NCBI GenBank assembly: GCA_001792895.1
Contig: MARA01000026.1
Span: forward strand, 496,001-560,000
Direction: 5' to 3'
Length of the DNA stretch: 64,000 nucleotides
DNA from: Lentinus brumalis
Lineage: Eukaryota > Basidiomycota > Agaricomycetes > Polyporales > Polyporaceae
The notes below the pieces were generated by a model that saw nothing but the letters and a program-made list of their open reading frames with translations, had not been told where the DNA came from and made no database searches. Both the position numbers and the translations under genes were made by a program. Shown in pieces: positions 1-10,790 of the stretch (the first letter of the stretch is position 1; the number at the start of each line of letters is the position of its first letter).

Positions 1-934
1 TCCTCCGGGGTGACGCACGGGGCATACGCTCGGGCGGTGGTCAGGAGTCGAGACAGAGACCGGTACGTGCTTACTGGCTGTATGCACGACAAGTACTGAC
101 CTACCTCGTGTTCAGCATGATCGCGCAGTGCTGCGCTCGCGGTCTTGTTCCTCGAAGGCCTCGGAAGCGACGGAGGGGAGGGAGATTGAGCGGACGGGCA
201 ATGGAGATGGCGGTGGTTGGGAACGAGGACGAGAGCGGGGTTCGCCATCTGCGAATCTCGCCTGTCTTAGTAGGCGCCCATAATGGCGAAGTGGCGGGGC
301 AGGAACGCGGTTCTGCTCTGCTTCGCTCGTCGCACGCGTGCCCGTGAGTACTTATTTCCATGTACCCTCACTGTTTCGACGTCGCTGATGATGAGATCTC
401 GACAGGTGTGCTGGATGTGGCTGGGCACGGGCAGCGGGCAGTCTGCCGCTGCGCGGCGTGCTCTTCCGAGCTCCTGCCTTCCCGGCTGGACGTTCGCAGG
501 TGAGTACTTGGGCCGCTGCTCGAGTACGTAGTGAACTAGCCCGATCTTCTATGCAGGCTGGTTACTGGCAAGCCGGGGCGCTCTGTCAGCGGGCAGACGA
601 AGCGGCAGGCCGGGCAGTCTCGCCGCCGCTTCTCGTCGGTGAGCGGATCTCGTTTCTGGCGTGATCTGAACTCGCACTCACCTGCGTTCTTCTTGCAGCG
701 TTCGCGGCGGTCTCGAGCTAGATGGCATAGCCAGCACGCTGCCGCGCAGCCGCGGCCGCACTCTGCCTCGAGTCAGGGACCTCCCGGCGACGGCTCGAAG
801 GCTACGCACCGGCTGCGATCCGGAGGCAGCGTCGGCGCGGTGCGAGAAGGCGGACGAAGCGCGGCGTGCGAGATCTGGTGAGTGTTCTTCGAAGCTGTCC
901 TGTTCGCGAACGTACCCACTAACCATCAGCGGCC
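1..934. repeat. Segmental repeat copy A, left part (continues beyond the window edge)
   Basis: Positions 1-934 match 23186-24119 with no difference that I could find. Copy A is then interrupted by the transposon at 935 and resumes at 12866. The true left end of the repeat lies outside the window. The plus strand has several intron-like intervals (GTGAGT...CTRAC...CAG), but no exon gives a recognisable protein. Confidence 0.95.
929..934. repeat. Target-site duplication GCGGCC, left copy
   Basis: GCGGCC at 929-934 directly precedes the left transposon end, and the same hexamer at 12866-12871 follows the right end. The empty site in copy B has a single GCGGCC at 24114-24119. A 7-bp reading (AGCGGCC) is possible if the terminal A of the right end belongs to the target; the TAT.../...ATA symmetry favours 6 bp. 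Confidence 0.88.
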
Positions 935-1400
935 TATGATGGACGATTTGTACAATTATTGATTTTAGCGCGCCATTTTCTAATAGAGCTGCATCGCCAC
1001 ACTTACTGATTATGATTACAGCGCAACTCTTTACTGGCATACATATGACAGCGCAACTCTGTCTGCAGCACAACTCCTGGACAGCACTGACAAGTTGCTC
1101 TACCTCTACTGTTATTGTCACTGTGCAAGCTGGCTCCCAGGCGAGCTCTCCTCAATCCATAGCTTTCAATAGAATGTAAGAATTAAGAATGATACGTACT
1201 TACTGAGAATGCGTGACCATGGGTCACAGAGCAGGCGCTGGCTGGGCGCTCATGGTTAGGGCTAGTAAATGTAGGCTTGAACCGTTGGCGTAACCCAGTA
1301 AGGTCAACCGACTATCAGGATATAATCTAATGGGCTCTGTTTACGTGCTGAACTACAAATCTCTTACCGCACTGTAAGGAAAATGGGAAAAGTAGGTAAG
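935..1400 (+). repeat. Left terminal inverted repeat of the IS3EU-like element
   Basis: This stretch is long and degenerate. Blocks shared with the right end include 944-954, 991-1007, a CAGCACAACTC block near 1073-1090, a CAGGCGAGCTC block near 1138, and TAACCCAGTAAGGTC at 1291-1305, which matches the reverse complement of 10672-10686. The matching stops near 1390. Confidence 0.8.
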
Positions 1401-1786
1401 TAAGTAACATCTCAAGGGTGACTGTTACCCATCACAGCTTGTGACAGGGCGCACGGTTGCGTGTACATAGAGTAAGTACTGTCGCTCGCTTGCACTCGCT
1501 CATGCTCTGTTGTAATCAAATAAGTGGAGCAACGATTGTGTGAATATATTAGAAGGGGTCCAGGGATCATGTAGGATACTGCAAGGACTGATTCGATCGA
1601 ATATGGGTAAGTACCGGTGAAATTAGGCAAAAATGGTGGGTAACAAGTAGCGCTTCCCGCCTCCGGAGGGAGGAGAGGAGGGGATGGCAAAGGAGTGCAA
1701 AATTGGTACTCTACTAGAGACCACTGGGGGCGGTATTAGGGTTGTGGCTATATATTTGAAGTGAGCAAGTAGAACAACTTCCAGTC

Positions 1787-1834
1787 ATGCGAAGCAACGT
1801 AAAAGCAGCAATGCGAAGCAACGTAAAAGCAGCA
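1787..1834. repeat. Perfect 2 x 24-bp direct repeat
   Basis: A 24-bp unit beginning ATGCGAAGCAACG occupies 1787-1810 and again 1811-1834, just before the GA-rich minisatellite. Confidence 0.9.
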
Positions 1835-1848
1835 ATGCGGAAAGCCGG

Positions 1849-1999
1849 AGAGCGGGAGAGGGAGAGCGGGAGAGGGAGAGCGGGAGGCGGGAGAGCGGGA
1901 GAGCGGGAGAGCGGGAGAGCGGGAGAGCGGGAGAGCGGGAGAGCGGGAGAGCGGGAGAGCGGGAGAGCGGGAGAGCGGGAGAGCGGGAGAGCGGGAGAA
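1849..1999. repeat. GAGAGCGG minisatellite
   Basis: About 150 bp of an 8-bp GAGAGCGG tandem repeat, with a few interruptions at its left end. It is purine-only on one strand apart from the single C per unit. It lies inside the transposon, about 30 bp beyond the 3' end of the companion gene. Open frames here are low-complexity artefacts. Confidence 0.92.
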
Positions 2000-2025
2000 A
2001 GCGGGAACATACTTGTAAGTACCTC

Positions 2026-4104
2026 CTAGACCTCGTTCAAAGCAGAAGCGGAATCTGCACTACTCATAGGCTTGAGGCCCGCCCAAGGATTGTTCTTGAC
2101 CTCCTTCGGTTGGGGAAGCCCACGATTCTTACGCTCCTCCCAGTCCTGCCAATAGCTCGGAGGCAGGAGACTAGGCCTGGAAATTCTGGACGCCTCGGAT
2201 GTCGATGCTGCAGGAGCGGCCTCATCATCAGATATGACAATCGGTGGACTACCAGCGGCACCACCTTCTGCCACAACAAACATCAGAACGAGCCTCTAAT
2301 GTATTGAAAGCAGTAGAATACTCACCTAACTTCCTGCGCTTTGCCTGGTTGGGCTGTGCGGACTCGGAGTCATCACTGCCGTGAAGAGAAGGGGAACGAG
2401 CACGTTTCTTCATGCTTGCAATCCGAAGAGAGGAGCGACGAGGTTGCGTTGCAGTGGCAGAAGAGGTGATGCCAGAGCTGCTGCCTGTCCCGGTGGACGC
2501 GGAATTCACTGTCTTCTGCGATGCAGTGATGGCTGCTGCCAGTGCAGCAGCGTATGGATCGTCTTCGGAGATCTCCCGTTCAGACAAAGGCTCCGAATGC
2601 TCCGCCTTCGCCTTCCCCTTCCCCTTCGACTTCGACTTCCTTGTCTTCGAGGAGGAGGACCGTGAAGGCTTACGATGTGACGACTTCTTGGCTTTACCCT
2701 TCCCCTTCGCCTTCCGATGCTTCGTGACCGTCGAGTCACTGCTTGCGTATGACTCCGAGTCCGAGTCCATGTCCGAGGATGTGGTGTTCGCCTCACTGAC
2801 AGTCGCAATGGCCTCTACTTCGTCCTCGGAGCGCAATGAGGAAGCATCAGTCGCCGTGGCCGCCTCTTCAGGCACCGGCTCAAGAAGATGCAGGGTACCG
2901 TTATGATAGTGCTGTAGGGCGGCGGAGAAGTCATTGTAAATCGAAGGCGGCAATGTATAGCGAGTAACTGGAAGAGCGAAGTCCGGGTCGGTCCGAGTCA
3001 ATGGACATTCAGGCAAACGGACAGAATATGGCTATACTCACCGAAGTGTAGGCGTGACTCTGCGGCATTGCGACCGCTCGTAGACCGAGCACGAACGAGA
3101 TCTTGGCCAGTGATGCCTTCGAGCTTCCGGACTAGAACGAGTTTGCTATGCTCACGAGAGACAAGGCACCAATGATACTTCGGACCACGGAGCTCGCCAT
3201 GAACAGCATCACAGAAGGCGAACAGGAGGGGGTACAAGGAACGCATCCAGTCATCTACCGCTTCCGGTCCCCACTTCGGATTGAAGTGTAGCAGGCACTC
3301 GGGCGTACCAGGAATAGACGTGAGCACAAGGCCTGCTTGTCGCCACAGCTCGCGGTCCACACTGGAGAAGTACACTGTCTGTACAAGCTCAAGGGTTGGT
3401 CTTCCAGCAACGAGCTTGGTCTAGACGTGATGCATGATTAGAGATGGATCTCTGAGCTGAGGCGTATAGAGGTACCAAGAAGGGAGAAGCAGATGAACGG
3501 GGATCAGAGAAACTCACCGTATCCTCATACACCCCAAGTGGAATAAATATGACCGTGCCAACGGTACTGAGCTTCTCTACTGTAGGCTTGGATGAACCTC
3601 TGCCGCGACCCTTGCTAGACTAGACAAGGTAAGGGATAAGCAACGATCGGACATGATGGAGGCAGTACAACATACCTGGCTAGCACCGCCAGACTGCACC
3701 CTGCGGGTACCTGTGATTGCATGGGAGGAACTCGCGGCCATAGGGGCTGAAGTGGAACGGTTGGGTCGGAACCCCGCCGATGCTTCCTCCCGAGCCCTGC
3801 AGTCGGAGACAATGGAACGGGTGGTGGTGGAGTACTTTCCAACCAGGTCAGAGATTCGCTGGTTTGCTGACTGGGCTGGAGCTGCGAGTACGGGAGCGGC
3901 AGCCAAAGCGGGAGCAGCAGTGAGAGGAGCAGCAAGAGGGGCGGCGAGAGGGGCGGCGAGAGGCGGCATGGCGAGAGGAGCGGCAATGGTATGACGATCT
4001 GCACGGTGACCGCACTTCCGACACTTGCCCTTCTTGACAGAACTGCAGTCGGAGCAACCGCAGAGAGTCCCGTCCTCGTTGTAGGCACGGCATTGGAGCG
4101 ACAT
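2026..4104 (-). CDS. Cys-cluster / low-complexity companion protein of the transposon
   Basis: Five exons on the minus strand (4104-3676, 3619-3518, 3420-3042, 2967-2326, 2267-2026) join to 597 aa with GT-AG introns of 56, 97, 74 and 58 nt. The N-terminus has a probable zinc-binding cluster: C5, C15, C17, C20, C28, C31, H33 and H38. An Ala/Pro-rich linker follows, then a folded-looking core that includes TVGTVIFIPLGVYEDT, then a Ser/acidic and Lys-rich nuclear-type tail with KRRK. The start at 4104 gives the Cys cluster directly. It lies 249 bp downstream of the transposase stop on the same strand, so it is probably a second transposon protein that binds DNA or the transposase. I do not recognise a named family. 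The role is inferred from position and composition only. Confidence 0.8.
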
Positions 4105-4353
4105 GGCGACGACACACGCCAGCTCACCCGCCAGAACCTTGGAGGGGGGAGAGGAGGTAGTGGGCAGAGGAAAGAGGAAGCGAGGGCGCTGCTGGCAGTC
4201 AGGCTATGGGCTACAAGTTAAGCGAAGATCTTCACCTTCTTCACCTTTGCTCTCAATCACCGGACTTGGCGACCACTGCTGCCACACGATTTGGCCCGCC
4301 GCCTCTGCGCCCAGACGGAACTCTGCAACTGAGATGTCAGTATGTGAAAGGGT

Positions 4354-6511
4354 CTAAATATCGCCGTTCTGTAGCATGAGTAACTGAGACATAATCTGCA
4401 ATGCTTGTGCCCACTCGACCGCTCGCCGGAACCATACACTGAATGGGAGTTCAACCACCGCCTTCTTACCGCTTCGCCCCAATGATATCTCCTCATCATC
4501 CCCATAGAATACATTACCCCACTCCGCCTCAGTGAGTCCGTACCCCTCCGGTACAAGCTCCTCTGCACGCGCTGCATGCAGACACTGCACGAAGATCTGC
4601 TCGTTCTCTTGGGAAAACGGAGAGTTGCTCGACGGAACGGGGATGGGAGCGTGTCGGACATGGCGTTGTTGATCTGCAGCGACATGATCGTCCAAATCCT
4701 CAGTGCTGTCCTCCGAGTTGTTGTCCGAAGTCGACAGAGAATGCATAGAATCTGACTCTGAGTCGGAACTGGAAGAGGGAGACTCGGATGAGTGATTAGG
4801 CTCTGAATCGGACTCGTTCTCTGAATCGGACTCGTTCGATGCATCGAGTTCCGACTCCTCAGAAGGGTCCTCTTCATAATGTCCTGCACCTGTCTGGCCT
4901 GGCTGCAGACGACGTTTGCGGCCCTCTGCACCGTAGTACCGGCTGAGGAGATTAGGATGGATGTCATTGAGATCATCACCCGGGAGGTATCCTTGTGTGA
5001 GGTCGGAGAGTAGGCGCATATCCTAACCAGTAATCATCAGAATGTGTTCAGTCAGAACGTTGTATGCGCACTTACTGCTGGTGTCTGGTTCTTGGCGATA
5101 CCAGATATAGGATGGTGGTTCCATTCGTGTTGGAAAGCGCGACAGTCTGCATTGATGTCATCGAGGAAGAGCATATGTAAGAGCCAAAGGTGTCCGGGCT
5201 CCTCAGGATCGAGCCTGTGTCGACGCTCCAGCCGGGTGAAGAAAGCCCGCCATCTGAGAGCGAACTGCGTGCCAACCTCAACCCACATCCGCTCAATACG
5301 GGTGTTCCGGGTGGAGCTATCACACAATATGAGTATGGAAGCTCGGAGTGACGACTTGAAGACTGACTCACCTTCCCCACATGAACGAAGCACGATTTGG
5401 ACCACGGTGTGTGATCATCCACACTGCGACCTCCATGTTCTCCCCTCCTCGATCTCCTCGAACACGCGACGGAGTACCATATATGTCAACTGCTTCTAGG
5501 AACAGCTCGTGGACGGTGGATGCCAAGTTGTTCGTATTCGCGCGTATCATAAGCATCTAGTCAAAGAATTGAGCTTGTATCTTACGCAGATTGCAGTACA
5601 CTGTGCTGACCATACGATCATAGCCATCCGCACCTCCATGTATGACGATGCCCCACCGAATGAGCTTGTGGTGTCCATCAATATGCCACAGATAGTTGGG
5701 ATAAGGGACAGAGTAGACACGTCGGTCAATAGTCTTGTGGTTGCGCATGATCTGTCGGAGACCGTCTATGCGGCGCAGGGATGCCTTGACACGATCGCGC
5801 TGCACGCGAAGACCATGCCTGCTCAGGAATCCGATGGCGTAACGGTATCCAGAAAGCGGCTTGAGCTCCTTGTATGCACGAAGGAGTTCATCGAGGTCAT
5901 CATCGGTGATGGGGGAGTAGGTAGAGGGTTTGGGAATGTTCTGGAGCTCGAGCTGCTTACGAAGTGTATGACGGTGAACCCCGAGCGCATTTGCTAGCGC
6001 GGTTAGCGTGATTTTACGCTTCGCGCTGGTCGCCTCTCGGAGAACTTCTGGCTCTATCCACAACGCAGGCCTGCCTCGTTCCCCGGTGCGTAGGATAGCC
6101 ACCACATGCGGCTTCCGGAGGACGTCCTGACGGCTGAGGACGTGTCAGTGATGTATGCTGTACGTGAGGAGATGTACACGAGATGTACACGTACACTTGG
6201 TCTGCGTTGATCGCGGCCTGATCCAGCTCCTCAACAAGAGACGCGAACGCATCTGAGCATGCTGCTGTCCAGTCAGGACGCCCCAGCGTGTTACCGAGTG
6301 CCTGGAGGACAGGGCGAGTGCGGAGAGATATGCGTTCAGAGTGGATGCGTAAGCGGATTGGATCACCGTCCTCGAGGCGTAACAGCTGCGCTGCGCGATC
6401 ATAGGCGTCCTGGATGGCAGCATACGCAGTACCGACTGAGGCAGGCCACTGCTGACCCTCATACTGGCCGGGCAGCGGCGGGAGATGAAGTGGGCGTGCA
6501 GAAATGTCCAT
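4354..6511 (-). CDS. IS3/rve-type DDE transposase (IS3EU-like)
   Basis: Five exons (6511-6197, 6126-5611, 5556-5372, 5316-5076, 5022-4354) join to 641 aa with introns of 53-70 nt and no frameshift. An N-terminal region is followed by a helix-turn-helix at about 143-165 ([19 protein letters not shown]), then the retroviral-integrase-like catalytic core. The core has D255 in [20 protein letters not shown]312 in RGDRGGEN and E347 in NTRIERMW, with 34 residues between the second Asp and the Glu. The C-terminal part has WNHHPISG and a long acidic Ser-rich tract near 470-530. All catalytic residues are present, so cut-and-paste activity is plausible. The start is the ATG of MDISARP; upstream in-frame sequence is not convincing. 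It is transcribed divergently from the BTB gene across a 191-bp gap. Assignment to IS3EU rests on family memory plus the 6-bp duplication. Confidence 0.9.
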
Positions 6512-6644
6512 GGTTGCAAGCTTAGAGTTTGACGGGAGTAGAAGACGGCTGAGGAGGTACGTGGTAAGCGCGTCAATAATCATGACATAATGTCGCCGCA
6601 GCAGCGAGAACACGACAGGCACGTGGATCAGGGAGCACATACCA

Positions 6645-6652
6645 TATAAAAA
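6645..6652 (+). promoter_or_regulatory. TATA box of the BTB gene
   Basis: TATAAAAA lies about 51 bp upstream of the BTB start codon, inside the 191-bp divergent promoter shared with the transposase. No equally clear TATA faces the transposase. Confidence 0.5.
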
Positions 6653-6702
6653 TCTGCACAGAATCGCCCTCGAGACTGGTGCTTGCCATCCTGCACTCTG
6701 CC

Positions 6703-7763
6703 ATGCGGGACTCGGAGTCGTCTGTGTTGTCCCCAGACTCTGCTGCCAGTGCAGAGCGTATGGTCACGGATGACGGGCCTCCTGTTGCTCCTGTTGCTCC
6801 TGTTGCTCATTGTCGCTTCTCCTCTCCTCAACATCATCCCACCTACTACTTCTCCGATGGAAATATTGTCATTCTGGTGCGTACTTCATGAATCGTTCAC
6901 AAGGACGCTCACCTGCTCACCAATTCGGCTTACAGTTATCCGCAAGCAATATGCTCTATCGCCTGCACCGTTCGTACCTCGTTCTGGATTCCGGCTGCTT
7001 CGACACGATGCTATCAGTTCGTCCAGAAGATCTGCAAGAAGGATTAAGTGACTCGCACCCGGTTGTAATCCCAGACATTACGTGCGAGGAGTTCGACTGG
7101 TTTCTGGACTTCCAGATCCGTCAGTGAGTGAGATAGTCTCAACATATGGTAACATACTGATGGTCGGCATGAAGCATCCTTCCCACGGACGAGGTTGCGC
7201 TCACCGCCCTTCTGCGGCTCGGTCACTTCTTCCAGTATGAGGCCGCCCAGCGAGCCGCCCAGGAGGCGCTTGACAGGCTTCCTACTTTCAGTGCAGTCAG
7301 CAAGTATGTTCTCGGTGTTCGCCATGGTATCCAGACCTGGGCACACGAAGGCTTCAAGGCACTTGTTGCCTCCACGGCGGCGTGCCTCCCAACCTTGGAG
7401 GAGGTGGAACGCATGCAGCTCCCCCTGTATCATACCCTCATTGACACCCGGTTTCGAATCGACGCTCACCGTCGCTCAATCGCCTACACCATCCCTCCTG
7501 TGCAGCATGCCTCCACGTGTCCGGATCGCCTGGACTGCGAACTGGGCTGGAAGCGGGAGTGGCGATACAAGGTTGCGTCACACCTGATGCATCCGGAGGA
7601 AGCGTTGCCTGGACACGAGGTGCTGGCGCTCCTGGGTAGGGTCGAGATCAACGATGTCCATCCTGCCTGCAAGGAGCGGATGATACAGCGTTTCCGACAG
7701 GCTGGGATCATGACGCACGAGGACGTGATTGTCGAGAAAGCCTTGCATGCACTTGTTGGGTGA
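6703..7763 (+). CDS. BTB/POZ-domain protein carried by the transposon
   Basis: Three exons (6703-6876, 6936-7123, 7175-7763) give 316 aa. After about 45 residues of Ser/Pro-rich leader, a BTB fold follows: YYFSDGNIVI, YRLHRSYLVLDSGCFDTML, HPVVIPDITCEEFDWFLDF, then LLRLGHFFQYEAAQRAAQEAL. A helical C-terminal region of about 170 residues has no motif I can name. This is the architecture of the large basidiomycete family of standalone BTB proteins, whose members mediate protein-protein contacts and sometimes act as cullin-3 adaptors. It faces away from the transposase and converges on the gene at 7881. Its position between two other element genes, with an intact frame, marks it as cargo. No effect on transposition can be read from the sequence. 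Confidence 0.85.
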
Positions 7764-7880
7764 GGAGCATGGGAGATGTGGCGTCACGGCGGTTCGGATA
7801 AGTCCTCTTTGCAGTTCATGTAGTACCGCCATGTAGTGTCGTGCGTGCGTACGGACAGTGGAGTAGAATGGAGTGAATCG

Positions 7881-10498
7881 TTATGCTTCCTGATACATCT
7901 GAGCCAGAACCATCTTCGCATCCTCTGAAAGCCTGCGACGCTTACCAGGGTGCACTTCGTCATCCTTCGCCACGGACTCCTCGCCCCGTTTGTGCCACCC
8001 GCCTGAGCAGCTAGCCTTGTTCGATGCCGCCTTACTTGCGCCGTCCTTGTGACGACCCTGAATCTTGCGGATATTGGACGCGTTCTCGCGACGTGCTTCA
8101 GCCTCGGACAAGACCGGACTTGCAGCGCACACTGCCAATCTAGATATTGCAGAGACGTCACGGTGGGAGGACCTACGTCAGCTGAGGTTTGCTCGCTCAA
8201 AGGACATACAACATGCACGCACTTGTATTTCATTTGCTTGTGGTTCCCGGAGAACTTCGCTTGCACATTGACGGCTCCACCTCGGAAGTGCAGCCGACCA
8301 ATTCCGCAAAACTCGAGAGGTCCAACCACCACAGAGCGCGTGTTGTGGATGACATGTTCGAACGTCTCCTTATCACGCTCGTCTGCCTCTGCTAGAACAA
8401 AGCCCGGCTGACTACCCCACTTCGCGCCCGCCTTCGTACTGCATTGGATATAAGTAATTGCTACTACAGGTCAAAAGATAGATCGGACGTACCTCAGATG
8501 CGGAGGGACAAGTGCAGGAGGGAACTGGCTGGTAATGCACCATACCGCCTTCTGACTTCCCAGTGGCCGATAGAGACGGGTATGCACCCATCTACGCTCC
8601 AGCTCCCTACAATGCAGGAACAATCCCTCCTCGTAATATGCTGCGACCTTGAGGTTAGTTAAGGTACGCGCCTTCCCTGCCAACAGACAAGGGTCAGTGT
8701 GGGTTCCAAGGAATAGAATGCGATACTTGCCTGCACTCCATACCTCGTGAAATACAGCTGTGAGGGGATCGACCATGGATGGAGCCTCCGTTCCACTCAA
8801 CGCGGCCCATTCGGCTTCACCGAAGATGAGATGCCCCAGGTTGAGCGGCTTTGTGAGTGCTGCCTTGATCAGAGTTGGTTCGAAGACGTCGTACAACCCA
8901 ATGTCGGAAGTACGGATAGTGCTTCCGCAGCCATCTGCGGCGTACGCCTCCAAGATCCTCTGAAATGTAAAATGTATGCGTGAGGATACTAAACATGACA
9001 TAGTACGTGTCTCTCACCTCATGCTCCAACCACAGGTCTTTCATATGAATCGATAGCTTCGTGCGTCTCTTGCCAAACACATGCAGCCGGTATGAATACC
9101 GCAGTCGCTCCTCCGGTGTTGGTGCCAGAACATAGCCAAAGTAGTTCGCTTCGAGGAACTGCCTGGAAGCCGGTGAGTAGAGGGATGTACTGAGATCGCC
9201 GCATACTCACCTCAGTTCTGTATTGACCTCATACGCAAGTGTCCAGAATGCTTCGCAGAGCCTGGCGGTTCTGGACGCGCACATAAATACTTCTGCAGCA
9301 GTATGAAATGGAGATAAGCCTATCGGAGGAAGCGCGAGCGCGAGCGTGCGCAGAGTTAGAATGTGCCACCAAAGGACTTTGCAGACTAACTACTCACCAG
9401 CTCGGTAGAAGATCTCCAAGACTGTATAGACCCCGACGCCGCCAAATACAGACTTCAATGCCTCTCGAATGACGGTGGTGGCAAGCGCGTTCGCGGCAGC
9501 GGGAGTTTTTCGAAGCTTCCACTCGCCTGTCTTCGGGTTCTTCGCGAAGAACAAGCTGCGGACGTACTCCGCGACTCCGGTCAGGAACGGGAGACGTGCC
9601 TTGAATACGTCAATGTATACTCTGTGGCTGTCGTCAACGGCGTGCTTGTACCACATGGGCTGTAGAGCGAAACTGCGGATTAGAGCTCGTCACACGCACG
9701 CAAAAGGGTGGACCTCACCGTGCATAGGTTGTCGAGAGATGTGAATGTGACGATATTGGCCCCAAAATCGAGGGCCAGAGGGATACGGAATCCTCGCTTC
9801 TGAACAGTGAACGATTCAGTACCACTGCACCGATACATGATCTGAGTTTTCATACCTTGCAATCAACCCGGCGAACCTCGTCGTGGAATTGCTCATGAGT
9901 AAAGACTTGAGCTGTACAGTGCGTTTGCAGATGGACCTAGGGGACAGGAGTAAAGGAGAGTGAGGATGAGCATGTGCATCCGGGTGAGGAGAGCGGCAGC
10001 AACTTGAAACCGAGCGAATATGGAGGATGATATGGAGGATGGAGGTATGGGTTGTTCGAAAACAAACGAGTGATAACTTACCTGGAGCCCTATGCAGCCA
10101 AAATGCAGTCCAACCGTCCGTGGCGTACTCGTCACGTCGCTCAGCACTAGCTCATACACCTCCTCCTCCTGAAGGGGCTTCCCATCCAAATCGTGAGGCC
10201 ATACCGGTTTCTGCGCACTTCGGGAACCGCGCTTCTTGTCGCAGGAAGCATCAATTTTGTATACCAAGCCTTCTGCAGCATCGCTTCCCGGAGGGGCAGC
10301 CTTGCGCTCCTTGTCGGTCGCGTCGATCCAGATTCCCTGCAGCTGCAGGTTGACCCCGGCTGTCTTCTGCTTGTCAAACCAACGCCTGATCGTGTGTGCA
10401 CACGCGAAGACTTCCGCATACTCGGGCATAGGAGCGTGTGGAGTAAAGCGGCAGGAAGAGCAAGGAACTTGAGCGTAAGTCAAGAGCTGCGAAGGCAT
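7881..10498 (-). CDS. Large unrecognised protein of the transposon
   Basis: A minus-strand gene with about eight introns. The exons I am confident of are 10498-10082, 9936-9856, 9799-about 9719, about 9672-9398, then exons ending near 9200, 9020, 8510 and 8060, and the stop at 7881. Coding content is convincing, for example HFGCIGLQ-VHLQTHCTAQVF, ALDFGANIVTFTSLDNLC, EPTLIKAALTKPLNLGHLIF and YRILFLGTHTDPC, and a basic tail with GKRRRLSEDAK. The junction after LDNLC needs an atypical donor (GTCCAC), so that joint is uncertain. I recognise no family or domain. It starts with MPSQLL; the upstream TTG is not used. It reads inward from the right arm and ends 118 bp from the convergent BTB gene. It could be a third mobility protein or captured host cargo. 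Confidence 0.7.
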
Positions 10499-10594
10499 GG
10501 ACTTCAAGTCCGATCGACACGTCCTGCTCTGCGGGTCACACTATGTGACTGGACGCGCCTGTTACGTGACCCCTTACTCTGCAGATTGACCAAG

Positions 10595-10790
10595 TTTTCT
10601 TACAGCGCGGTAAGTAATATGTAGCTCAGCCATTTCATTGTGTCTATCTGGTGTTATCCCGCTAGTTTCTGGACCTTACTGGGTTAAGCCACACCTTTAA
10701 GCCGGGATCCAAGACACACCAGAGGAAGCGCCCTGCTGGCGTCTATACAATGTCACGCCTGACTCGGACCTCTATCTCGACCACCATGAC
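10595..10790 (-). repeat. Inner segment of the right terminal inverted repeat
   Basis: The reverse complement of this stretch matches about 1200-1395 in the left arm. It includes the 15-bp identity at 10672-10686 and a CTTACCGCGCTGTAAG block near 10600. It is separated from the outer segment by about 1.8 kb of unrelated DNA. Confidence 0.75.

Larger units (their letters stand above)
1401..2025. other. Non-coding arm of the transposon
   Basis: No gene is seen. Apart from the two simple repeats annotated separately, the stretch is unremarkable and lies between the left inverted repeat and the 3' end of the companion gene. Confidence 0.5.

Noticed and set aside
1787..2029. Arg/Glu/Ser-repeat protein over the GAGAGCGG tract
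   Set aside because: Pure translation of a minisatellite, open in several frames, with no flanking coding signal.
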